The notes under the pieces: model-generated
The model's database searches: none
What the model was told of the DNA's origin: nothing
Seen by the model: the letters and a program-made list of their open reading frames with translations, nothing else
Made by a program: the position numbers and the translations under genes
In this document: one piece after another, positions 49,762-60,530 of the stretch
How positions within the stretch are numbered: position 1 is the stretch's first letter
How the letters are laid out: each line of letters starts with the position of its first letter
Assembly (NCBI RefSeq): GCF_008831285.2
Contig: NC_045138.2
Coordinates: 12,596,571-12,660,570 of the forward strand
Length of the DNA: 64,000 nt
From: Nymphaea colorata
Lineage: Eukaryota > Streptophyta > Magnoliopsida > Nymphaeales > Nymphaeaceae
Direction of reading: 5' to 3'

Positions 49762-51519
49762 GAAGGCAAGCGTTTTTGGCATAGGATTGAAAGGTGAAGC
49801 TCTGTTTTGAGGGCCTACTTAGCTTGTGCTTTTGCTTCAACCATCTATTGGCTTCAAATATTCACCTTATGAGATAGGAAAATGAATAGTCATTGGTGGG
49901 AAATAATACCAAAATCCAGGTTCACAGTACATTAAAAGTTTAAAGATTACATGCAAAAAAAACATTAACTAATCAAAGATGACAAAAGACAAAATAAAGA
50001 GTACAAAGTTGACAACAAAAACTTTTAAGAAATGGTGGATGGTGGTTGGTTGGCATCCCACCATTCGGTGTATTCATTCTTTACTACTAGACTTGTGAAC
50101 CATAAGATATCTCTGTCTTCCATTCATGTCGAGCTACTACGAATAACACCACCCATGGAGGAGTACTGAGGTCGAATCAGGAATAGCTCTGATTGATACA
50201 TGCATGAAAACCATCTTCTATATCTGAGCGAATAGTCTCAAGCATCTATTGGCATAATAATCAACTATGAAACAAGGGGCCAAGAGTGTGGTATGACCAT
50301 GGTAATGGTGAGTGTATCTAGGTGGATTCAATGACAATCATATTAATCCCAAATGATCTCTTCTTCATCTAGCTGCTTGATCAAATAAGGGTATTCTTCA
50401 AAGATTGTCAATGTTCCATCATTGTTTCTGAGTAGACTAGCTTGAGGCCTCACGTACTTGAGGAACCATGATTGTAAAATATATGTGCATCCTTTTACAC
50501 AGTCTCTGTCTTCGATAGTGAAGCAAGTGAGTCATCAGTAAAGAAAACCCAAAGCTATCATTGCCACTGACAAGTGTCGGGTCTCGCTATGCCTCCATAT
50601 CCAGAAAATTTGGGGGATACAAATGTCCAGGAGGTTGGTTTTGTTGGTGAAGAGGGTCATTGCTACTATGCTTGATTCTTCATATGGTTTTTCGAGATAA
50701 GCTGAGAAGCTCAACATAGGCTCCAAATTTTTCGTATAGATTCTTTAAGTTGATGCTTTAGTTCTCATTGTTTTCTACTAGGGGTCACGTTTTTCGTGCA
50801 ATAAAGTGAACTATAAGGTCATTTGCATTAAACTTAGTTGGGTTCATAAGAAATTGTTTCTTTATTAGGACATTTGCAATACAAGTCAGGGGAGATCTAG
50901 TATTTCAACCAATTCATTCAAATGGAAACAAAGAAAAGGAGGTCCTTGGGTTTCATCACTCGGCAATATCATGTACCAAATTTTCATCTACTGATTGCAT
51001 TCCACAGGTTGCCACTGTCTCCAACCCGCATTCTTCAAAATAAGAAGGAAACATCCATGAGAAGGTGGGACGCAAAGGCTGATATCATTTAGGAGCCAAA
51101 AGCCTAGACTCAAGGGAAGCATAAGTCGACCATTCAAGGTCATTCTCCAAAGAGGATGTGATCATAAGGCAAGTTGATGCCATGTTGGAAAGAATACATC
51201 TTGAGTGAAGACTCTAAAGGATAGATATTAAGTTAGTGGAAAAGGTTGACAAAGTTAACAAGGACGATATGAGTTAGTTGCAAATCACCACCTAAGGTTT
51301 TGTACACATCTATCATTTAAAAATAAATTTGAAGAAAAATGGTATAGGGGTTAAATTGAGATAATTTTGAGTCACGATAATCTAATATCAAGTTATCCTT
51401 ATATACTTTAGCCAAATGGCTTAGTACTAGCATGGATTCTTTTTTAGGCAACTAAGGGTAAGGTTTTTTTACATCTTCTTAGTTACCTGTCAATATACCA
51501 CAAACTACCACTCATGGTA
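49762..51519 (-). other. Outer gypsy internal leader region, right part
   Basis: This stretch lies between the inner element and the outer 5' LTR. At 51.41-51.52 kb it matches, inverted, the leader of the inner element. The remaining 1.6 kb has broken minus-strand frames, for example 50535-50726, without motifs I recognise. It is less AT-rich than the surroundings and could be a leader, an additional ORF or foreign DNA. Confidence 0.4.
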
Positions 51520-52045
51520 CATTTAGAGAGATGTTTGTAATCATTCATGAATTCCACAAGTGAATGTGAATGCATGAATGTGTTGTTTTTATATGATTGA
51601 AAGCAAATTATTCATTCTACCATATCATTCATCTAAGGATATCTCATATATCTAGATTTATTTGCACACTTGTCCTAAATATTCTCATGAATGGAAAAAA
51701 AAAAATTAAGTAAAATGGGTTGTATATCATCAAACATGATTTCAATATTGGGTCATTATTTGAGTTTTGATCTTAGTGAAGTTGATAAATGAAAATTAAA
51801 ATCTTAGATCTTTGTAAAAGAAATATTGAGAGAATGGAAGAAAGAAAGAAAAAAAAAGATGTTAAGCCAAGAGGAATAGGGAGAAAGAGAAAGAGATTTT
51901 GAAAAGGTTGAAAGAAAAATTTTAAAGAGAGAGAGAGGGATATATATGTGTGTGTATATGTAGTTATATAAATATACGTATATAAAAATTTATAAAAGGA
52001 AGATCTTTAATCTAAGAGAAAGATAGGCAGCAAAGAAGATTTAAG

Positions 52046-52052
<7 letters not shown>

Positions 52053-52110
<58 letters not shown>
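52053..52110. repeat. (TA)n(TG)n compound microsatellite
   Basis: About 20 bases of TA repeat run directly into about 40 bases of TG repeat. Confidence 0.9.
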
Positions 52111-52113
<3 letters not shown>

Positions 52114-52628
52114 ATGTATATCTACTTATATAAATATACATATATGAAAGTTTATAAAAAAAGGATATTAACTCAAAGAGAGGGAGAGAAGAGAAGATTA
52201 TATATATATATATATATATAAGAAGGTACAAACTCGGAGAGAGAGAGAGAAGAGATTCTAGAGAGAGAAAGTGGAATACACATATATACTTATTTATATA
52301 TGTATATAAAAATCCATAAAGGAATACATTAAATAATAGAGAGATGAGGATACAGAGAGACATTCATGTGCATGTATACATATATAACATCTATATACAT
52401 ATATGCATTTATGAAAATTAAAATCAAGAGGTAGCTTAGTGTATATCCAACTTGTATTTTTCTATGTACACCGGAGAGGAACTTGAGCTTATGCAAGAGT
52501 CTATGCTAAGTCTTCAAGGCCTCATTGAAGATGGTTCTTATTTTGAAAACTCTTTTGAAAACATGTTTCTAAATATTTTCATATAAGCATAAAACAATAG
52601 ATATTTTATCTATTATAAACAAATTTAG

Positions 52629-52775
52629 GAGGAGGAGGATGGGGGACAGGAAGAGGAGGAGGAGGAGGAGGAGGGGGATGGGCCGGGCCGAGTACCCGCC
52701 GGGCCGCATCATTGGGCCCGGGCCAGATCGGGCCGGGTACCGGGTACCCGCCAGTGGCCCGGCCCGACGCCCAGG
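52629..52775. mobile_element. Fragment of a GC-rich hAT-type element with (GGA)n
   Basis: On the minus strand this begins TAAGCCTGGGCGTCGGGCC, the same terminal repeat as the element at 57762-58465, continues with CCCGGTACCCGGCCC words and ends in a CCTCCTCCT run. It lacks its other end and target duplication. It sits at the point where the outer 5' LTR has lost about 1.8 kb. Confidence 0.65.
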
Positions 52776-52898
52776 CTTATTTAGAACTGAGCTTGGGGTC
52801 CAAAATTAAATCCAAATCATTGTAAAAATGGTTGAAATAACTGAGAATCTTGTTTAAGTAAAATGGAATACAGTCTTTAAAAATTTGGGGTGATAACA

Positions 52899-54440
52899 AC
52901 CCAATATTTTGAAAATATACTTGCTGCTTTCAATACATCAAGGTGATCCCCACCATGCTGCCATGGGTCCCTATGTTACTTTACAGGGAAACACCATGTT
53001 AAATGCTACTATCTTTGCAGATGAAATCGAGATGAAATCAGATAAGGATGCTGCACCGGGGCTGGATGGACTCAATAACAAATTTTATCAGGATTTTTGG
53101 TATGCAATGAAGGATGATGTTTTCGTTGCTATCAAGATTTTTTTTTCCACCGAACAGATTGTCAAAAGTATTAACAACACTGACATTGTTCTTATTCTCA
53201 AAGTGCAAGGGGCTGTCAAAATTGAGAAATTCCGACCTATCTGCTTGTGCAATAGCATCCTACATTCATTACTCGTGTTATGGTGGTTAGGATGCAACCA
53301 TATTGAATAGAAGATTGTCAAAAAATTAGAATGCTTTCATAAGGGGGATATGCATACAAGACAGTATTCTTCTTAGATTGTCAAAAAATTAGAATGCTTT
53401 CATAAGGGGGATATGCATACAAGACAGTATTCTTCTTAGCCAAGAAGTGATTCACACCTTGTCTCGGAAGAAAGTAAAATATGCTGGTATTAAGATCGAC
53501 CTCAGCAATATATTGAGTTGACTGGAAATTCCTAGACGATGCTTTGAGACACCTCCATTTCAATGAGGCGTGGATAAAATCTACAGCAAACATGTCCCTT
53601 CTCATTAATGGTAAAGAAGGAGTTTGGATTCAAGTGGGCAAAGGGTTTAGACAGGGCGACCCTTTATCACCCTACATATTCATATTAATTCTTGAAGTTA
53701 TCTCTAGAAGCCTAATGGTCAAATAGGCAAATGGTCTCCTGGCCACTAAGAGGTTTGGATGTCACACGGCGCCTCTCTTCGCTACCTTCTATGCCAACGA
53801 TATTCTTTTCATGTTAGAAGGAAGAAATTGTTTTCGTAATTTTTAAAAATACTTCATGGAATTTGCAGCAGGTTCGGTATGCAGGTGAATGATGAAAAAA
53901 GTCAAGTTTTTTTTTTTTAGTATGTTGGAAAATGAAATGGCTGCCATTGAGAGAGAGCTAGGGTGGAAAAGGGGTACACTGCCCACTGAGTACCTTGGTG
54001 TCCCTCTCCAAAAGAGAGATTTGTTGGAGTCCCAATAAACTTATTCTTAGAGCTGAGCTGAAGTTGGCGGGTTGGAAAGAGAGAGTCCTCTCTTATGCAT
54101 CAAGGATTTGCTTGATTAGATATGTCTTGTCAATGATTCCAAGCTATCGGAGCCTTTGCCGCTTCTGCCGAAGATCTGCAAGCAGGTAGAATGGACAGGA
54201 GCTAATTTTGTGGGATGGAGCCAATGAAGGGCACAACAGTCTCCTTCTTAGTTGGAACCAATTCTGCAGGCCGATTGGTGAGGGTGGTTTGGGGTTCAGA
54301 CACCTAAGTCAACAGAGTCCTGACACAGTGTGGGATTTAGCATCTAATTTTGATGAGCAATTCGATGTAAGCAAAATTCTTTCTGCTACAGGATGGCCAG
54401 CATCGGAGGCCTATCAACTCTTGTTATGCAGCCCTATTCA
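52899..54440 (+). pseudogene. LINE remnant 2 continued, ORF2 reverse transcriptase
   Basis: Begins YFENILAAF, which continues the segment broken off at 36599. Then come DKDAAPGLDGLNNKFYQDFW (canonical KAPGPDG), KIEKFRPICLCN (RPISLCN), KVKYAGIKIDLS, HFNEAWIK, LLINGKEGVWIQVGKGFRQGDPLSPYIFIL (FxxxRGLRQGDPLSPxLFIL), FYANDILFML (YADD changed to YAND), LSYASRICLIRYVLSMIPSY and IGEGGLGFRHLSQQ. This is the full order of plant LINE RT blocks. There are frameshifts, stops, a damaged catalytic Asp and a 63-bp duplication. It ends where a dispersed repeat and the copia LTR begin. Confidence 0.8.
53312..53437. repeat. Perfect 63-bp tandem duplication in the LINE RT
   Basis: Two identical 63-base units (53312-53374 and 53375-53437), starting AGATTGTCAAAAAATTAG and ending CAGTATTCTTCTT. 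63 is 21 codons, so phase is kept. The lack of any mismatch indicates a recent event in an old, dead LINE. Confidence 0.95.
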
Positions 54441-54549
54441 GGAGGGAAAGAGGGAAAATTCACCACACTTTTGCCACTGGCTGCTGCCAAAGAAAGGCCA
54501 TCTTTGCCACTGCTCGCTGTCATCTCTTCCTCTCTCTCTCTCTCTGCCT

Positions 54550-55190
<641 letters not shown>

Positions 55191-55499
55191 AACAGTTTTG
55201 TGTACTTCCTACTAACAAACTAGTTGGTTTGGACTGTTATATTGATACTAAAGGCTGCTATTAGCTATGTAATTATTGGATATATACATTCTTAAAGTTT
55301 GAGAATGTTTGTGACAGTATTAAGTGTTGAAATTGGCTGATTTTTGTCTTCTTAAGTATTCGTTTGTAGGGGCAATTTGTTCTTACAAAAAAGATTGATT
55401 GCAGAAAATGGAAAAAAGAAAAAAAATAGAAAAAGAAGAATCAAGAGAGTGTGAAATCAAAATAATACACTGTAATTACTTCATATGATAAGGTAGTAT

Positions 55500-56594
55500 T
55501 ATTTTTATCTGGAGAAAATGGTTGTCTTATAGTTGAGAATGATGATTCTACATGGATATTAGATATTAGGGCATCTTATCATGCTACACCATGTAGAGAT
55601 TTGTTCTCATCCTATAGAGCATGTGGTCTTGGAGTAGTTCAAATGGGCAACAATGACACTTCGAAGATTATTGGGGTAGGAGATGTTTACATTGAGACGA
55701 GCACAAGATATAAATTGACTTTGAAAGATGTAAGACATGTTCCAAATCTTAGAATGAATCTAATTTCTATAAGAAAACTAAGTGAAAATGAATATTATAT
55801 TTTTTTTAGTCAGGCTGGTTGAATTGACAACGGGGCCATTAGTGTTGGCTAGAGGTAGCAGATTTGGCTCTTTGTATAGTATAAAGTATCAAATCAGTAG
55901 TATTGAAGTAAATGCAGTTATCGATAGTACTTTGTCAGATTTGTGGCATAGGAGGTTAGGTCACATGAGTCAAGGAGGAATCGATTTACTTGCCAAGAAG
56001 AATTTGTTACCAAAGACAGATAGTATACAGTTATTTCCTTGGAATCATGCTTGGTTGGTAAGTTGCATAAAATCCTTTCTTAAAAAAAGTGCTCTTCAAA
56101 AGATAAAGATATATTGGATTTAGTTTATTCAAATGTGTGTGGATATATAAATGTGATATCTAAACATAGAACATCTTATTTTATCACATTTATTGATTGA
56201 TGCATCTAAGAAAGTGTGGGCCTTTATAATGAAAAATAAAATTGAAGTAAGTAATATCTTTATAACTTTTCATGCAATGGTTGAGCATCAGACACGCAAG
56301 AAGATGAAGAGACTGTGTACAGATAATAGTGGTAAGTACATAGCTTCTTCTCTACAAAAATATTGTTTTAAGCATGGTATTAGACATGAAAAGACAGTTC
56401 CCTATACTCCACAACAGTATAAAATTGCAGAAAAAATGAACAAAACTATAGTTAAGAGAATCAAAAGTTTGCTATCTAACTCTAAGTTGCCTAAGTACTT
56501 TTGGAGAGATAATGCAAACTGCAATTTATTTGATAAGCAGATCTCCTTCGGTGCCTCTAAATGTAGATATTTCACAAATAGTTTGATCAAATAA
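55500..56594 (+). pseudogene. Copia protease, GAG-pre-integrase and integrase remnants
   Basis: The protease start DSTWILDIRASYHATP shows the active-site DTG/DSG replaced by DIR. It is followed by VRHVPNLRMNLISI, the hallmark LKDVLYVPxLxxNLxS. After a frameshift, LWHRRLGHMSQGGIDLLAKKNLL is the GAG-pre-integrase block. Integrase follows with FIDASKKVWAF, LCTDNSGKYIASSLQKYC, HEKTVPYTPQQYKIAEKMN and SKLPKYFW; the second catalytic Asp (TDN) and the Glu (AEKMN) are still present. Several stops separate the parts. Confidence 0.85.
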
Positions 56595-56599
56595 AGAGG

Positions 56600-57761
56600 T
56601 AAAGTATGACTACCTCAGAGTCTTTGGTTGCAAAGCTTTTATACATGTACCTAAAAGACATCGAATCAAACTAGATGATAAAGCTATTCCTTTAATATTT
56701 CTTGGTTATGCAGATGATGAATTTGGTTATAGGTTATGAGATCCAAAATATGATAAAATCTACAAGAATCATGATGTTGTTTTCAGAAAAGATCAAACGA
56801 TTGAATATGTCATAGCAGACAAACAGTCAATGTGAATGCTAGTGGTATTTATGAGCCAACCTGTGCAGAGCCTGAAAAACTTTTATTTGACTATAGTGAG
56901 ACTGATGAAAATATAGACGAAAAGGAAATAGAAGCAGAGGAGTAGTATATAGATGACAACCCTATGGAGACTCAAATTAATTATGAGCATGAGTTGGATG
57001 GGGAACTTCCTCTTGATTTAGAACCAATTGAAGAGCAATTTGAAAGAGGTAAAATAACATATATTCGATCTACTAAATATTATACTAATGAATATATTAT
57101 GTTTACAGATAGTAGAAAGTCAAAATTCTATGCAGAGGTACTAAATGATATGTATAAAGATGAATGAAGTCAAGCTATGTGGGAAGAGAATTCTCTATAT
57201 AAGAATCACACTTTTGATTTGGTAGAACTACCAAAAGGTAAGAAAGTGTTGCAAAACAAGTGGATATACAAGCTTAAAACTGAAAGTCAAGACAAGTTGA
57301 GATACAAAGTCGGGTTAGTGGTGAAAGGTTTCAAACAAGAAAGAGGTATTGATTTTGATGAAATTTTTTCTCTTGTACTTTAAATGTCATCTATCAAGGT
57401 AATTCTTGGTTTGATGGAAAATATAAACTTGAAGTTGAAGTAGTTAGATGTAATAATTGCTTTTTTTTATGGAGATCTAGAGGAAGAAATCTACATGACA
57501 CAACTAGAAGGTTTTGTAGTTTCTAGGAATAAGCACTTGGTTTACAAGCCAAGCAAGAACTTGTATGGATTCAAACAAGCACCTAGGTAGTGGTACAAGA
57601 AATTTGATGTTTTTATGATAAATCAAAAGTATCATAGGTCAGTCATAAATCATTGTGTCTACATCTGAGAGTTTTCATCAGGTAACTTCATTATTTTGTT
57701 GTTATATGTAAATAACATGCTTATTGTTGGACATGACTGTCGATTGATTAGCCAATTAAAG
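56600..57761 (+). pseudogene. Copia integrase tail and reverse transcriptase, first part
   Basis: After integrase come FGCKAFIHVPKR and FLGYADDEFGYR (canonical FG..A.VH.P...R, FLGY....GYR). An acidic linker follows, then WEENSLYKNHTFDLVELPKGKKVLQNKW, VKGFKQERGIDFDEIFS (KARLVAKGFxQxxGxDFxExFSPV), YMTQLEGF, YKPSKNLYGFKQAPR and LLLYVNNMLIVG. The last is the RT catalytic block with YVDD changed to YVNN. The sequence stops at 57761 in the target site of the hAT-type insertion. Confidence 0.85.
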
Positions 57762-58465
57762 TAAGCCTGGGCACCGGGCTGGGCCGCCGCCGGGTACCCG
57801 GTACCCGGCCCGCCATGGGTTCGGAACCGGGCCTTGACAAAAAGGTTTTCGGGCCAAATTTATCGGGCTCGGCCTAGCCCGGGCCTGCCACTGTGATCGG
57901 TGGCGGCCCGATAAGCCCGACATGGGTTTTTTTTTCTTTAAAAAAAAATAAACTTAGAGAATTAGGAACTTAGGGTTATGGGTTAGGTTTTCTTTTCCTC
58001 TTTTCGTTTCATTAAGAAATTTCATCGCCGCGAGCTCGAGACTACCTCCTCCAGTCTTCCTCATCGGCCGTCGCCCCTTGGCTGCCTCCTCCGGTCTTCC
58101 TGTCGGTTGCTGCCATCGCACAACTGCTCTACTTGCTTCATCGTCGATCGCATCGAGTGCTTCTCCTCCAGAGGACTACTTTCTACTGGTTGGTGTTGTT
58201 CTTGTTTTTGTTATTCTATTAAGTGCACATGGTTTACGTTCGTGCTCATTTTTTGAGTGAGCTAGAGGCTAGCAAATAGCAACCCGGCCCAGCCCGCCCG
58301 ACCCGTTAATAATCGGGTCGGGCCGGGCCTCGGGCATAAACCGAAGCCCGAGGCCCAATATTACATGGGCTCGGCCCGGCCCGTTTAGAAATGGGGCCCG
58401 TTTTGAATGCTGGGCTTTGATTTTTTCATTTTTAACGGGCCGGCCTGGCCCGATGCCCAGCCTTA
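57762..58465. mobile_element. GC-rich hAT-type non-autonomous element with perfect 8-bp target duplication
   Basis: The left end TAAGCCTGGGCACCGGGC and the right end read on the other strand, TAAGGCTGGGCATCGGGC, are inverted repeats. AATTAAAG lies directly outside both ends (57754-57761 and 58466-58473). The 704-bp body has GGGCCGGGCC/CCCGGTACCCGG words at both sides and a CT-rich middle; the frames in it have no transposase motif. The copia RT continues on the other side. A truncated relative is at 52629-52775. Confidence 0.85.
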
Positions 58466-58473
58466 AATTAAAG

Positions 58474-59045
58474 AAGAACATGAGCAAGTTCTTTGATATG
58501 AAATACTTGAGGCCAGTACAAAAATTGTTAGGCATAAGAATTGTTCATGATAGAAAGGCTAAGAAGTAGTTGTCACAAGAGAAATACTTTGAGAAGGTGC
58601 TTAGTAAGTTCAGTATGCAAGATGCCAAAACAGTAAGTACTCCTCTAGTAGCACATTTTAAATTGGAAAATGAGCAATGTCCATCCTCAGAAGATGAGAA
58701 AGAAAGTGTAGAGAATATACCACGTATCTGTGCATTAGGGAGTCTCATATATGCTATGGTTTGCACACACCCAGACTTGGCTTATGTAGTTGGTGTAGTG
58801 ACTAGGTTCTTGTCAAATCCAAGCAATGATCTTTGGGCAGCAGTGAAATGAATTCTAAGGTATCTTAAAAATACTTTCAATTATTGTTTATGCTTTAGTG
58901 GATCTAACCTAGAGATACAAGGATTTGTTGATGGAAACATGACAAGTGACTTGAACTCTAGGAAATCTCTTTCTGGTTATGTCTTTACTTTTGTAGGGAG
59001 AACTGTATCATAGAAATCTAGGTTGCATAAGTGGACTCATTTGTA
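58474..59045 (+). pseudogene. Copia reverse transcriptase end and RNase H, first part
   Basis: Resumes with FDMKYLRPVQKLLGIRIVHDR (canonical FxMKDLG...LGI.I.RDR), SQEKYFEKVLSKFSMQDAKTVSTPL (Y....L..F.M...K.V.TPL), GSLIYAMVCTHPDLAYVVGVVTRFLSNPS and LRYLKNT, then the RNase H start GFVDGNMTSDLNSRKSLSGYVF (DADWAGD...RRSTSGY). Scattered stop codons. The frame is lost near 59045 at the foreign insert. Confidence 0.85.
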
Positions 59046-59570
59046 TGTCATCAATACTCACCATACCAAAAAGGTCAGGACTTTGGTTTTTTGATAGGGC
59101 TGCTCGATGCCTTCCAAAGGGCTAACAGCGCTTGCCCCCCCCCATCGTTTCGTATGGGGTGGGGTGTTGCTTGTGGTAAGCTGTACAGACAGACTTTTTG
59201 GGTGCTAAGATCGAATCAAGTTCTCGTACTCCCTGGGTTTGAAGGGGTGAACGGTTCTCGAGGATTTGCCACCTCAAGGATGGATATGTTTTGAGTAGTA
59301 ACGACTTGTCACGATCCATTGGTTCATATAGAATCCAGTGCTCGTGACGTACAAAGCGCACTCGCAAAGCATGTGAGCTGATTCAGACTCACTCTGATTG
59401 ACGATTAGTGCTGACCATCCAACAAATTGTAGCATACGGCTAATGCTCTCAGGTTGATGCAAGATTCAAAAACTTGGGATCAGCAGAATTCTCAAACTAC
59501 GGAACTCTGGAGAGGTTCTTGGAGGATTCTTCCTCCCGCGCCCGCCGTCGCCCGGGCCATTTTAGAGGGG
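59046..59570. other. Foreign insert with probable mitochondrial DNA (NUMT), nad2-like segment on minus strand
   Basis: This stretch interrupts copia RNase H and is unlike it in composition. On the minus strand 59293-59337 encodes WILYEPMDRDKSLLL, which I recognise as the near-C-terminal segment of plant mitochondrial NADH dehydrogenase subunit 2 (one difference from the sequence I recall, Asp for Asn). The similarity stops on both sides, and the rest (CCCCCCCCCATCGTTTCG, CCCGCGCCCGCCGTCGCC and others) looks like rearranged organelle intergenic DNA. It is non-functional. Boundaries are approximate. Confidence 0.5.
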
Positions 59571-59950
59571 ATTTCCTTTCCACTACTAGAATATATTGCA
59601 GTAGTTGAAGCTTGTAAAGAGTTATTGTTGATAAAGAGTTTTCTTCATGATATAGGTATTAGTGAGAAGACCTATCCGTTGCATTGTGATAGCCAGAGTG
59701 TTATACATTTGGTGAAGAATTCAGCTTTCCACTCAAGAACCAGACACATTGATGATAGATATCATTTGATTTGCAATGTGCTTGAACAAAAACTAACAGG
59801 TTAGAGAAGATACATACAAAGAAGAATCATGTAGATATTATAACGAAGTATCTATCTAAGGAGAAGCATGACAAGTACTGCCTTAAGGCAGTGCATTAAG
59901 TTTGTTCATTTTGCAAGTATGATCCTTCTCTTGAGGCTAGAGGGAGAGTT
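59571..59950 (+). pseudogene. Copia RNase H, second part, and polypurine tract
   Basis: Resumes at TTTCCACTACT with EYIAVVEACKELLLIKSFL, YPLHCDSQSVIHLVKNSAFHSRTRHIDDRYH and VLEQK, the classical end of copia RNase H (AEYIA...AC.E...L, CDNQSAI.LA.NP.FH.RTKHI...YH). Six bases (GAAGCA) of the expected TTEAEY are missing at the junction. The polypurine tract AGGGAGAGTT ends at 59950, directly before the 3' LTR. Confidence 0.85.

Positions 59951-60530
<580 letters not shown>

Larger units (their letters stand above)
36600..52898 (-). mobile_element. Outer Ty3/gypsy (Tat-like) LTR retrotransposon, minus strand, inserted in a LINE
   Basis: The 5' LTR lies at the right (to 52898, starting TGTTATCACCCC on the minus strand) and the 3' LTR at the left (ending CAAACA at 36600). 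The flanks are ACCTA (36595-36599) and ACCCA (52899-52903), a 5-bp target duplication with one mismatch. The outside sequences on both sides are consecutive parts of one LINE ORF2. The internal region is broken by the inner element (41885-49761). What is left is a leader, a Gag piece and the integrase tail. LTR length (about 3 kb), Gag type and integrase tail point to the Tat/Ogre/Retand branch. It is non-functional. Confidence 0.7.
51520..52898 (-). repeat. 5' LTR of the outer gypsy element, heavily deleted
   Basis: On the minus strand it starts TGTTATCACCCCAAA (52898) and follows the 3' LTR (36600-40027) for about 120 bp. A hAT-type fragment plus (GGA)n then replaces roughly 1.8 kb. It matches again from about 52628 down to about 51530, where it joins leader sequence with the LTR end missing. 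Microsatellites (TA, GT, GA) at 51.9-52.3 kb correspond to those in the other LTRs. Confidence 0.6.

Noticed and set aside
58078-58260. Small hydrophobic frame inside the GC-rich hAT-type element
   Set aside because: It has no transposase motif, and the CT-rich interior explains the Ser/Leu/Ala composition.
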